Virus record (IMG/VR): IMGVR_UViG_3300031624_000006
Span: 1 to 38,576 of that record
From: a virus
DNA: 38,576 bases
Reading direction: 5' to 3' (one strand)
The translations under genes and the position numbers were made by a program. The notes under the pieces were generated by a model. That model was given only the letters and a program-made list of their open reading frames with translations. It was not told where the DNA came from and searched no databases. Below, piece after piece: positions 7,229-13,515 of the stretch. Every line of letters begins with the position of its first letter. Positions within the stretch are counted from its first letter, which is position 1.

Positions 7229-7304
7229 GTGGCATAACTTCTGGTTTGCTTTGAGCTATGCTATGTGGACATTCAGATATATGGTAAAGGATAGGAAAGT
7301 ATGA
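7209..7304 (+). CDS. Aromatic-basic micro-peptide, 31 aa
   Basis: ATG 7209 lies inside the end of the preceding gene, with AAGGAGGG starting near 7196 as ribosome binding site. The stop overlaps the next ATG (ATGA, 7301-7304). The peptide is MKYLKHKWHNFWFALSY followed by AMWTFRYMVKDRKV: very rich in aromatic and basic residues, amphipathic, possibly membrane-associated. The ribosome binding site and overlaps on both sides support it being real; function unknown. Confidence 0.5.
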   Translation: MKYLKHKWHNFWFALSYAMWTFRYMVKDRKV

Positions 7305-7486
7305 GGTACAATAATGGTAAACCAGTAGATAAGAGGAAGAGGCTGTACTACCCTTACTGTGGGTATCATGAGGGTTTCTGCTTGAAGGGAAGTCCATGTA
7401 CTGAGGGATACCCCAATGGTAAAGGTTGTAAGTTCTTCAGGGCTAATCATCCTATTACCAAGCTCCCTCCACAGATGCTGAGGTAA
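7301..7486 (+). CDS. Small Cys/aromatic protein, 61 aa
   Basis: A basic 61-residue protein with YYPYCGYHEGFC (16-27), a second pair of cysteines in SPCTEGYPNGKGCKFF, and His residues between, suggesting a zinc or Fe-S knuckle. Translation is probably coupled to the preceding micro-peptide by an ATGA overlap. Function not recognised. Confidence 0.55.
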   Translation: MRYNNGKPVDKRKRLYYPYCGYHEGFCLKGSPCTEGYPNGKGCKFFRANHPITKLPPQMLR

Positions 7487-7489
7487 CAA

Positions 7490-7711
7490 ATGAAATGTCT
7501 AAGGTGTGAACAGGAAATAGAACAAGATGCCCCCGCAGGAGCTGTTATCTGTGGAATTTGTGTTGATGAATTAAGGCAAGAAGAAGATGGTATACGAGAC
7601 CAACAGGAGGCAGAGGCTAGGGACATGATGGAGGAAATGGATAGGGAAGCATATGAGGAAGAAGAAAGGGAAAGGCATATTGATAATGGTAATAGCTGGG
7701 GGTACTGTTAA
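7490..7711 (+). CDS. Zinc-ribbon plus acidic helix protein, 73 aa
   Basis: Residues 3-6 (CLRC) and 21-24 (CGIC) form a CxxC...CxxC zinc ribbon. Residues 28-66 are a strongly acidic Glu/Asp-rich helix, likely a coiled coil or a nucleic-acid mimic. GAGG with an 8-base spacer precedes the ATG. The stop overlaps the following ATG (TAATG). It may be a small regulator or adaptor; no family is recognised. Confidence 0.6.
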   Translation: MKCLRCEQEIEQDAPAGAVICGICVDELRQEEDGIRDQQEAEARDMMEEMDREAYEEEERERHIDNGNSWGYC

Positions 7712-8427
7712 TGCTCTGGATAGATGATAGAGAGGTGACAGCCCACCCTGAGATTCCTGAACTGATAAAAATTGAATACAAGGTTGAGAGACTTGATTCT
7801 TCTGACTATGCTTTCATTGATTCCAACAAAGAACCAGTAGGCATAGAGAGGTGTGAAATATCAAATCTTGTCCAGAAGCTCAGGTCAGGGGAATTGGAAG
7901 ACCAACTTTACCGATGTCAAGATTCCTTCTCTTCTGTTATCCTCCTCAAGGAGGGAGTCTATGATGAGGTTGATGAGGTTAGTGGTTTGCTTGCTACCCA
8001 CAAGAAAGGGAATAGGGGATATTACAGGGATTTTGTTTACCCCCATACTACCTTTGAGATTATTAAAGCTATGGAAGTAAGGTTATCAGGGATGGGGATA
8101 GAGATAATAGATAGTCCTAATTTTCCCTGTAGTATAATTATAGTCAGGTTACTCCATGACCTCAGAACTAAACCAGAGGGGGAGAGGACATTGTTCAGGA
8201 AAGTAAGGAAGGTTAATCTCCCTGTTAAGCTATCTGCTAATCCTGCAGTGCCAAAGCTTATGGCTCTTGTGCCACATCTATCCGAGAAAGCAGCTATAGC
8301 TCTTATCTATAAGTATGATACTATCTGGGGTGTGCTCAATGCTCCTGACAAAGAGCTTCTGAAGGTTGATGGGGTCGGTAAGGGAGTGGTTAGGAATCTG
8401 AGAAGGAGTATTGGTAAGGAGGGTTGA
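7711..8427 (+). CDS. ERCC4/XPF-type nuclease domain with HhH tail
   Basis: A 238-residue protein resembling phage ERCC4-domain nucleases, which cut branched or flapped DNA. DDRE at 5-8 matches the first acidic motif and SSDY at 30-33 the GDY-type motif. GIERCEISNLVQKL at 44-57 aligns with the GxERKxxxDLxxSL core, and QL at 65-66 follows. The C terminus (about 190-235) has a helix-hairpin-helix, LLKVDGVGKGVVRNL. The catalytic ERKxxxD is changed to ERCxxxN, so the Lys and one Asp are missing and activity is doubtful. GGGGG just before the ATG serves as a ribosome binding site. Confidence 0.7.
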   Translation: MLWIDDREVTAHPEIPELIKIEYKVERLDSSDYAFIDSNKEPVGIERCEISNLVQKLRSGELEDQLYRCQDSFSSVILLKEGVYDEVDEVSGLLATHKKGNRGYYRDFVYPHTTFEIIKAMEVRLSGMGIEIIDSPNFPCSIIIVRLLHDLRTKPEGERTLFRKVRKVNLPVKLSANPAVPKLMALVPHLSEKAAIALIYKYDTIWGVLNAPDKELLKVDGVGKGVVRNLRRSIGKEG

Positions 8428-8529
8428 ATGAAAACAGGTTTAGGTTTTTGGTTATTCCTATCAATCATAGCTGGGTTTGCTGGATTAGGTATTGCCTTTC
8501 TTATTTTATTGATTATGGATTTAGTTTGA
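8428..8529 (+). CDS. Single-membrane-helix peptide, 33 aa, before DNA polymerase
   Basis: A hidden gene: AAGGAGGG (8416-8423) sits 4 bases before ATG 8428. The peptide starts MKTGLGFWLFLSIIAGFAG and continues LGIAFLILLIMDLV, almost entirely hydrophobic with one basic residue at the N terminus. The TGA stop at 8527-8529 overlaps the ATG of the polymerase gene. It is in a different frame from the longer open frame that could be read from TTG 8424, whose first 35 codons have no matching ribosome binding site. The product should be a small inner-membrane protein. Why it precedes the polymerase gene is unknown. Confidence 0.6.
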   Translation: MKTGLGFWLFLSIIAGFAGLGIAFLILLIMDLV

Positions 8530-9521
8530 TGAGATTCATAATTAACAAACAGATGTCCTTAGAGGAAGCTCTAGCTCTAGCCAAAGAGCCAAGAACTAAG
8601 ATAGGTCTGGACATAGAGACAGTGAGCTTGGAGAACCAACTCCCTCTTGGTATAGGGATAGCTATATCCTCTACTATAGGTTTCTACTTCTTTGACCCTG
8701 GAGATGAATTAGCCAAGGAGATGGTAGAATCAGCCCACACTGTTATCATCCAGAACGCTAAGTATGACCTACCTATCCTCTATAATCTAGGTTATTCTAT
8801 CCGAGCCTATGAGGATACTATGCTCATAGCTTATAGTGCAGGAATCCTTGACAACAGCCTTGAAATCTTATCCCAAGAAATCCTCCTCAAGGAATGTCCA
8901 AAAGTTACCTCTCTTTGGAGGAAGCCTGACCAGGGTAATATAGCTATTGACCATGTGAAGATGGGACAAATATGTATTATCCATGCTTGTAGAGCCTACG
9001 AGCTAGAAGAAAAGCTGCCAAAGACAGCCCTCTACCAAATGATAGATAAACCTTGCTTACCTCTCCTGATGGAGATGGAAAAGTGGGGGGTACTTATTGA
9101 CCAGTTCACATTGACCAGAGTTGAACAATCAGTTATGGATAAAGTTATCCCTATGGAAGCTGAATTGAAGGCTGAACTCCGTGTTGAGAACTTAGCTTCC
9201 AATGTCCAGGTAGCTGAGGCTCTTAGGAATCTTGGTATCATAGGTACAAGGAAGACCAAGAGTGCCAAGGATAGTGTATCCGAGGAAAGCCTTAAACCTC
9301 TTAATTTACCTCTTACCAATAAGATACTGAAGTGGAGGAGCTTAATGAAGAATCTGACCACTTATGTCCCTGCGTTTAGGAAAGTAGATGCTCAGGGTAG
9401 AATACACACAGTCTTTGGTAATACCAATACTGGTCGCTGGAGGTCTGGTGATAAGAAGATGGGGAAACCTAATTTACAGAACATAACGAGGGACTCTAAG
9501 TTCGAGGACTCTAATGACTGA
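8529..9521 (+). CDS. DNA polymerase I, N-terminal part (exonuclease and thumb)
   Basis: A 330-residue protein covering the 3'-5' exonuclease-like domain and thumb of a family A polymerase. Exo I is DIE (D28, E30). Exo II is NAKYD (N76, D80). At the place where YxxxD (Exo III) is expected, IHACR (151-155) is found, so proofreading may be lost. The polymerase half begins with GRIHTVFGNTNTGRW and GKPNLQNITRDSKF, the conserved GR..LQNIPR stretch before motif A. The reading frame then stops at 9521, and motif A onwards continues in another frame. ATG 8529 is chosen because it overlaps the stop of the membrane peptide; no good Shine-Dalgarno precedes it. There is no 5'-3' nuclease domain, as usual for phage PolA. 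Confidence 0.8.
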   Translation: MRFIINKQMSLEEALALAKEPRTKIGLDIETVSLENQLPLGIGIAISSTIGFYFFDPGDELAKEMVESAHTVIIQNAKYDLPILYNLGYSIRAYEDTMLIAYSAGILDNSLEILSQEILLKECPKVTSLWRKPDQGNIAIDHVKMGQICIIHACRAYELEEKLPKTALYQMIDKPCLPLLMEMEKWGVLIDQFTLTRVEQSVMDKVIPMEAELKAELRVENLASNVQVAEALRNLGIIGTRKTKSAKDSVSEESLKPLNLPLTNKILKWRSLMKNLTTYVPAFRKVDAQGRIHTVFGNTNTGRWRSGDKKMGKPNLQNITRDSKFEDSND

Positions 9522-10236
9522 TACCCTAAGAGGGTGTATTATATCTGAATCTGGCTATACTTTCATATCCTTGGATGCCAGCCAGATAGAGCTCCGTGTT
9601 CTGGCTATCCTAAGCCAAGACCCACAGATGCTTGAAGACTTGAAGACCAGTGACCTCCATATGGCTACTGCAATCAGGATGTTTGGTTGGACTGATAATG
9701 AAGATGAGATGTCCGCAAGAAGGTACAAAGCTAAACAGGCTAACTTTGCTTTGGTCTATGGTGCTGATGAGTACAAGTTAGCTGAAATGTTAGAGTGTAC
9801 TTTGGAAGAAGCTAGAGAGTTTATGGGAGAGCATAAGAGAGCATATCCTATACTCTATGCTTGGATGGAGGAGGTCAAAATCAAGGTAAAAGAAGAAGGT
9901 TATACTGTCAATATGTTTGGTAGGATTAGACCCATACCAGAGCTAAATGCTGGGAGTTGGAAAGTAAGAGAAGCTGCTGAGAGGGAAATAATTAATACCA
10001 TAACCCAAGGCTCAGCGGTTGACATAGTTAAGATAGCTATGCTATACTTGAGGAAGGTATTAGATATAAGTGTACGATTAGTACTCCAAATCCATGATGA
10101 AATGCTTTGGGAATGCCCAAATAACTTGCTTCACCAATCGGTGAAAATATGCCAATCAGTAAAAGATATATTTCCTGACTATCCATTCAACATTAAAGTA
10201 GGTACAATATACAATCAGCTAAAGGAGGTAAAATGA
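9514..10236 (+). CDS. DNA polymerase I, C-terminal part (palm and fingers)
   Basis: A 240-residue protein that carries the whole catalytic core of family A polymerase. Motif A: DASQIELR (D21). Motif B: R70, K74, F78, Y82, G83 in the pattern RxxxKxxxFxxxYG; F78 corresponds to E. coli Phe762. Motif C: QIHDE, with H193, D194, E195. It overlaps the upstream polymerase half by 8 bases (ATGACTGA, 9514-9521), in the +1 frame relative to it. It may be expressed by stop-start coupling, by frameshifting, or the break may be an assembly error. It cannot be a complete polymerase alone because thumb and primer grip lie in the upstream product. Confidence 0.85.
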   Translation: MTDTLRGCIISESGYTFISLDASQIELRVLAILSQDPQMLEDLKTSDLHMATAIRMFGWTDNEDEMSARRYKAKQANFALVYGADEYKLAEMLECTLEEAREFMGEHKRAYPILYAWMEEVKIKVKEEGYTVNMFGRIRPIPELNAGSWKVREAAEREIINTITQGSAVDIVKIAMLYLRKVLDISVRLVLQIHDEMLWECPNNLLHQSVKICQSVKDIFPDYPFNIKVGTIYNQLKEVK

Positions 10237-10281
10237 TAAGAGTTAAAGATAAACCAAGTAGGTACAATATACAATCAGCTA
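10196..10281 (+). repeat. 26-base direct repeat, two copies 60 bases apart
   Basis: Identical 26-base copies occupy 10196-10221 and 10256-10281. The first encodes the end of the polymerase, the second the start of the next gene, read in different frames. Two exact copies this close suggest a recent duplication or a site for slippage. A shared-protein origin is unlikely because the frames differ. Confidence 0.7.
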
Positions 10282-10601
10282 GGCTTGAAGAAGCTAGTAT
10301 TTACTGTGAGTTTGATGTAGATAGGCTCAGTCCCAATGATATTGAGGTTGTTAAACAATGCTTAGACGAAGTCGTGGAAATGCTCCCAGGAGATACTATC
10401 TCTTTTTCCTACAACTTCGAAGTTGAATATTTTGGAGTAGTTAGAGCGTTCCTTACCATACTTAATATTTTGGATAAAGCTTCTATAGTAAAGGTTAAGA
10501 CTGAGGAGTTACTTAAAGGGAGATGTCTTGCTCAAGAGTTATTCTGTAGGCTGGAACAAATTGAGAAAAAGTTCTGTAAGGGAACAAACGGAGAAGCATG
10601 A
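10233..10601 (+). CDS. Hypothetical protein, 122 aa
   Basis: A 122-residue alpha/beta protein with no recognised motif. The first 15 residues, within the second copy of the 26-base repeat, are basic; the rest alternates a beta strand (TISFSYNFEVEYFGV) with helices. It overlaps the polymerase stop by 4 bases (ATGA) and the methyltransferase start by 4 bases, with AAAGGAGG before its own ATG. It is probably a small replication-associated protein; no family assigned. Confidence 0.55.
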   Translation: MIRVKDKPSRYNIQSARLEEASIYCEFDVDRLSPNDIEVVKQCLDEVVEMLPGDTISFSYNFEVEYFGVVRAFLTILNILDKASIVKVKTEELLKGRCLAQELFCRLEQIEKKFCKGTNGEA

Positions 10602-11287
10602 GTAGTATAGTTCTCCCACCACAGATAATACATGGTGATAGTCTTGAAGCTCTGATAAAGATGGAATCAGGGATAGCTGACCTTGCCCTTATAGACCCAC
10701 CTTACTTCGATTATAAGACAGGGCATAGAAAGGATAAAGATGGTAAGCTCAGCCAGTCCTTAGTCCAGCAGGACAGGGATTCCCAACTTCGTACTGTCCA
10801 AGAATGTATCCGAATCCTTAAGGATAATAGAGCTTTCTTCTTCTTTACCAACTGGCAGGAGGCTTGGTGGTTTCAAGAGAGATTCTCTTCTTTCTTGAGG
10901 AATGAAATAGTCTGGGATAAGGGTAACTGGACAGCAGGAGACCTAGAAGGTAGTCTTGGTTGTAAATGGGAAGCTATTTTCCTTGGTGGCAAAGGTAGGT
11001 GGAAGCTCAAGGATAAGAGATTAAATGATATTGATGGCTGGGACATACCCAGAGTTAGTACTGATAGAGTCCATCCAACTGAGAAGCCTGTAGACCTCTA
11101 TGTTAAGATAATTGAGTTAGCTACAGAACCAGGAGACCTTGTCATAGACCCTTACCTTGGCAGTGGAGCGAGCATGGAGGCAGCTATCAGGACTGGGAGG
11201 AACTTCCTTGGCTGGGATATAGATGAATACTATTACAAAGTTTGTTTAGAAAGGGGGGAAAGATGTCAGAAGAAAGACAGATTTTGA
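10598..11287 (+). CDS. DNA methyltransferase, beta class (N4-C or N6-A)
   Basis: A 229-residue Rossmann methyltransferase. The catalytic motif IV DPPY is at 33-36 near the N terminus. HPTEKP (159-164) and the SAM-binding DPYLGSGASMEAA (184-196) follow, giving the beta-class order typical of CcrM/MboIIM and many phage enzymes. It would transfer a methyl group from SAM to adenine N6 or cytosine N4 in phage DNA, most likely to protect it from host restriction. The recognition site cannot be read from the sequence. No partner restriction gene is present, so it is an orphan methyltransferase. Start: ATGA overlap with the previous gene and GGAGA in front. Confidence 0.85.
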   Translation: MSSIVLPPQIIHGDSLEALIKMESGIADLALIDPPYFDYKTGHRKDKDGKLSQSLVQQDRDSQLRTVQECIRILKDNRAFFFFTNWQEAWWFQERFSSFLRNEIVWDKGNWTAGDLEGSLGCKWEAIFLGGKGRWKLKDKRLNDIDGWDIPRVSTDRVHPTEKPVDLYVKIIELATEPGDLVIDPYLGSGASMEAAIRTGRNFLGWDIDEYYYKVCLERGERCQKKDRF

Positions 11288-11529
11288 TTTGCCCAGAATG
11301 CGATGGTCATGGTTATCAATTTAAGCAGTATGGATATTGTCCAACTGCACATACAGAAGAGGAGCAACTTGAGATACTAAGGAGTTGTTGTCCAGATGCT
11401 AAGGATGTGGAGGTAATAGGGAGAGGGGGAGATATATGGAAGATTAGATGTCCTCTCTGTAAAGGTAAGCGTTTTGTCTCTGTTCACCAAGATAGTTCCC
11501 AAGTAATTCAAGGGGGGAAAGATGCCTGA
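11263..11529 (+). CDS. Zinc-ribbon protein (DnaJ-like CxxCxGxG), 88 aa
   Basis: ATG 11263 is chosen because AGGGGGG lies 5 bases upstream; an in-frame start at 11242 would lie deep in the methyltransferase gene without a ribosome binding site. The 88-residue protein contains CPECDGHG near the start and CPLCKGKR near residue 64, a pair of CxxCxGxx knuckles like those of the DnaJ zinc domain, with more cysteines between. Such small ribbons bind zinc and often nucleic acid. Its stop overlaps the phosphoesterase gene by 8 bases, and both genes share an identical AGGGGGGAAAGATG initiation region. Confidence 0.6.
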   Translation: MSEERQILICPECDGHGYQFKQYGYCPTAHTEEEQLEILRSCCPDAKDVEVIGRGGDIWKIRCPLCKGKRFVSVHQDSSQVIQGGKDA

Positions 11530-12337
11530 AACAAGTACACTAACAGTTGTTGAGAAAGAGATACCTTTTAGTATGTTCTATGTAGTTCCCCTAGCTGATT
11601 TCCACATTGGAGCTAAAGCCTGTGCTTACAATGTAATACAGGGATATGTAGATTGGATTAGAGAGCATGATAATGCCTATACAATCCTCAATGGGGACTT
11701 AATGAATTGTGCTACGAAGTCGAGTACACCAGAACTTTGGGAAGATTTGATAACACCAGATGAAGCTTATGCCAGATTAAGAGCTATACTTCTCCCTATC
11801 AAAGATAAGATTCTAATGGTAATAAGAGGGGGGCATGAAGAACATATCTATAGGTTAGTTGGCACAGACTATTCAGCTAGGCTTGCTTATGATTTGGGGG
11901 ATGTACCATACAGACCTGATGCTGGGTTAGTAATAGTCTACAGCCCAAGACCAGGAGTATCTACTGGTAGGACAGCTTTCAAGTTCTATGCTACTCATGG
12001 TTGGGGAGGAGCAAGAACTATTGGAGCTAAAGTTAAAAAGGTAGAGGAACTGGCTATGGCTGTTGACGCTGATGTTTATATCCTTAGCCATGACCATACT
12101 CAGAATGTCCATAGGTTAAATAGGTATGTACCTTCTGATAAGCACACCAGACAAGGGATACTTTACCTTATCCCACACAGACAACTTCTTATCAATACTG
12201 GGGGATTCCTCAAGTATGAGGGTTATGTAGCAAAGAAAGGCTATATCCCCCAAGACTTAGGTACTCCAAGGATAAGGTGTGAAGTTAAAAGGGATAGTTC
12301 TGGTAGGTATTATAAGGACTTACATTCAAGTATATAA
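11522..12337 (+). CDS. Calcineurin-like metallophosphoesterase
   Basis: A 271-residue protein with the metal-binding motifs of the calcineurin/Mre11 superfamily in order: DFH at 26-28, NGD at 57-59, GGHEE at 103-107 (GNHE in the family; Asn replaced by Gly), ATHGWGG near 158-164 and SHDHTQ near 190. These enzymes hydrolyse phosphodiesters or phosphomonoesters. Beside a polymerase and recombination nucleases, an SbcD-like DNase role is possible, but no SbcC-type ATPase is present. The missing Asn of the GNHE motif may slow catalysis. A strong GGGGGG precedes the ATG. Confidence 0.75.
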   Translation: MPETSTLTVVEKEIPFSMFYVVPLADFHIGAKACAYNVIQGYVDWIREHDNAYTILNGDLMNCATKSSTPELWEDLITPDEAYARLRAILLPIKDKILMVIRGGHEEHIYRLVGTDYSARLAYDLGDVPYRPDAGLVIVYSPRPGVSTGRTAFKFYATHGWGGARTIGAKVKKVEELAMAVDADVYILSHDHTQNVHRLNRYVPSDKHTRQGILYLIPHRQLLINTGGFLKYEGYVAKKGYIPQDLGTPRIRCEVKRDSSGRYYKDLHSSI

Positions 12338-12346
12338 AGGAGGAAA

Positions 12347-12724
12347 ATGATAGAAGTAAAAGGTAAGAGAGTCTATATTGCAGGAGCACTTAGCTCCAAG
12401 GAAGATGACACCAGAGACCCAAGCACAGTGGTCATAGACTACCTCTTTAATGTCTCTAAGATGTGCAAGGTAGCTTCCCTGGTCAAGAAAGCAGGTGGTT
12501 TCCCTTTTGTTCCTGCTCTTGATTTACTCTTAGGGATAGTCAATGGAGACTGGACTGAAGATATGTATAGGGACATAGGTATGGCTTTCTTGGAAGTCTG
12601 TGATGTTGTCCTTGTTATATCCTGGAGTTGGGGTGTTGAACAGGAGGTGGAGAGAGCTAATAAAATAAATATCCCTGTATTCGATATTTCCAGTCAGCTT
12701 ATGCTCCCAGTAAAGGAGGAATAA
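12347..12724 (+). CDS. DUF4406/nucleoside deoxyribosyltransferase-like protein
   Basis: A 125-residue Rossmann-like protein starting with KRVYIAGALSS (7-17), the glycine-containing first loop of the DUF4406 and nucleoside 2-deoxyribosyltransferase families. Later, VCDVVLVISWSWGVEQEVERAN (about 88-109) has the acidic helix where these enzymes carry the catalytic Glu (E99 or E101). It may rearrange or remove nucleobases in the phage nucleotide pool, consistent with the next gene. AAGGAGG 6 bases before the ATG. It overlaps the next ATG by one base. Confidence 0.65.
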   Translation: MIEVKGKRVYIAGALSSKEDDTRDPSTVVIDYLFNVSKMCKVASLVKKAGGFPFVPALDLLLGIVNGDWTEDMYRDIGMAFLEVCDVVLVISWSWGVEQEVERANKINIPVFDISSQLMLPVKEE

Positions 12725-13122
12725 TGTCTTTAATACAAGAGTTCAAGAAAGCAGAAGAGAACTATCATGGACACCCGTTGTTCTTTGAGCTAACACTACA
12801 GGAGTTAGAGCTTCATTCCAGTAAGAACAGGGACTATGCACAAGGAGGAAACCCACTGGGGAACTTTTACAGAGTATCAACAATCAAAAACTTGTATCCT
12901 GGATTACCCTGGGATAGCCCAACTGGAGTAGCACTTGGTTATATGCTTAAACAACTGGATGCTGCTTTCTGGATGCTAGCTCAGGGATATGAGGGGGAGG
13001 TAGAGAATATTGACTCAAGACTAGCTGATGTCCATGTCTATGCTAAACTTGCTAGGATTCTGCACAGGGAGGAAACTACTAATGCTCAAAGAACTTTTGA
13101 AGAAGCTGTTCAAAAAAGGTAG
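12724..13122 (+). CDS. Nucleotide-metabolism-like phage protein (DUF1599-like)
   Basis: A 132-residue mostly helical protein. HSSKNRDYAQGGNPLGNFYRV (31-51) resembles the KNxDYG...PLxNF pattern of small phage proteins associated with nucleotide modification or MazG-type hydrolases (DUF1599, DUF6378). The second half, KQLDAAFWMLAQGY then ENIDSRLADVHVYAKL, fits their later helices with conserved Asp. Neighbouring a deoxyribosyltransferase-like gene, it may act on nucleotides. AAAGGAGGAATA precedes the ATG. Function is inferred; catalytic activity is not proven by any single motif. Confidence 0.5.
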   Translation: MSLIQEFKKAEENYHGHPLFFELTLQELELHSSKNRDYAQGGNPLGNFYRVSTIKNLYPGLPWDSPTGVALGYMLKQLDAAFWMLAQGYEGEVENIDSRLADVHVYAKLARILHREETTNAQRTFEEAVQKR

Positions 13123-13417
13123 TATAACTTGCCCTCATTGTGGTATAAACCTTATCCCACTACCTCTGTATGATGGTGATACAGTAAATAGTGAACAAAA
13201 AGAGCTTGACCCAAGATATATCCATTTCTCATGTTGCTGTGGCTATATATTTGCAAGACAAGATTATAAGGAGTTCAAGTTCTTTGCAAATTGGGGTTGT
13301 AAAGCTGCACTCAACTATCCAATTAAAGACTATGGGGGTGAAGTATTACCAAGAAGAGGATTACTTGTAACTTTGTACAAGGAAGGCTTTAATTATATAG
13401 GGAATTCCCATAGCTAA
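13082..13417 (+). CDS. Zinc-knuckle protein, last gene of the rightward block
   Basis: ATG 13082 with GGGAGG (13066-13071) gives a 111-residue protein that overlaps the previous gene by 41 bases. A basic helix (LKELLKKLFKKG) comes first, then CPHCG (15-19) and SCCCGYIF (about 51-58), together a CxxC/CxC zinc site. The remainder is mixed beta/aromatic. The gene ends at TAA 13415-13417, inside the A-run that serves the leftward terminator. No family is recognised. Confidence 0.55.
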   Translation: MLKELLKKLFKKGSITCPHCGINLIPLPLYDGDTVNSEQKELDPRYIHFSCCCGYIFARQDYKEFKFFANWGCKAALNYPIKDYGGEVLPRRGLLVTLYKEGFNYIGNSHS

Positions 13418-13451
13418 AAAGTATGCCCCTGAGAGGCTCAAGAAAGGGCAT
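13416..13451 (-). terminator. Rho-independent terminator for the leftward late operon
   Basis: Arms ATGCCC (13423-13428) and GGGCAT (13446-13451), with an inner TGAG/CTCA pairing, form a hairpin. Read leftward it is followed by AC and a run of five T (13420-13416). It lies in the 98-base gap between the converging gene blocks and should end transcription of the structural genes. Confidence 0.65.
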
Positions 13452-13515
13452 TGAATCTTCTCTGTGATGTTTGCCATTCAAAGGAAATTTTACCCCCCTT
13501 TTTTGTTAGCTTCAA

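Noticed and set aside
8424-8528. TTG start extending the polymerase upstream
   Set aside because: The ribosome binding site fits ATG 8428 in another frame, and the extension would contain no polymerase-like sequence.
13380-13480. Leftward 39-codon frame starting with MANITEK after the adaptor gene
   Set aside because: It runs through the terminator hairpin and into the antisense of the zinc-knuckle gene; too weak to call.
13470-13505. Possible rightward terminator AAAGG...CCTTT with T-run
   Set aside because: Only five base pairs with a 12-base loop; plausible but not strong enough to report as a feature.
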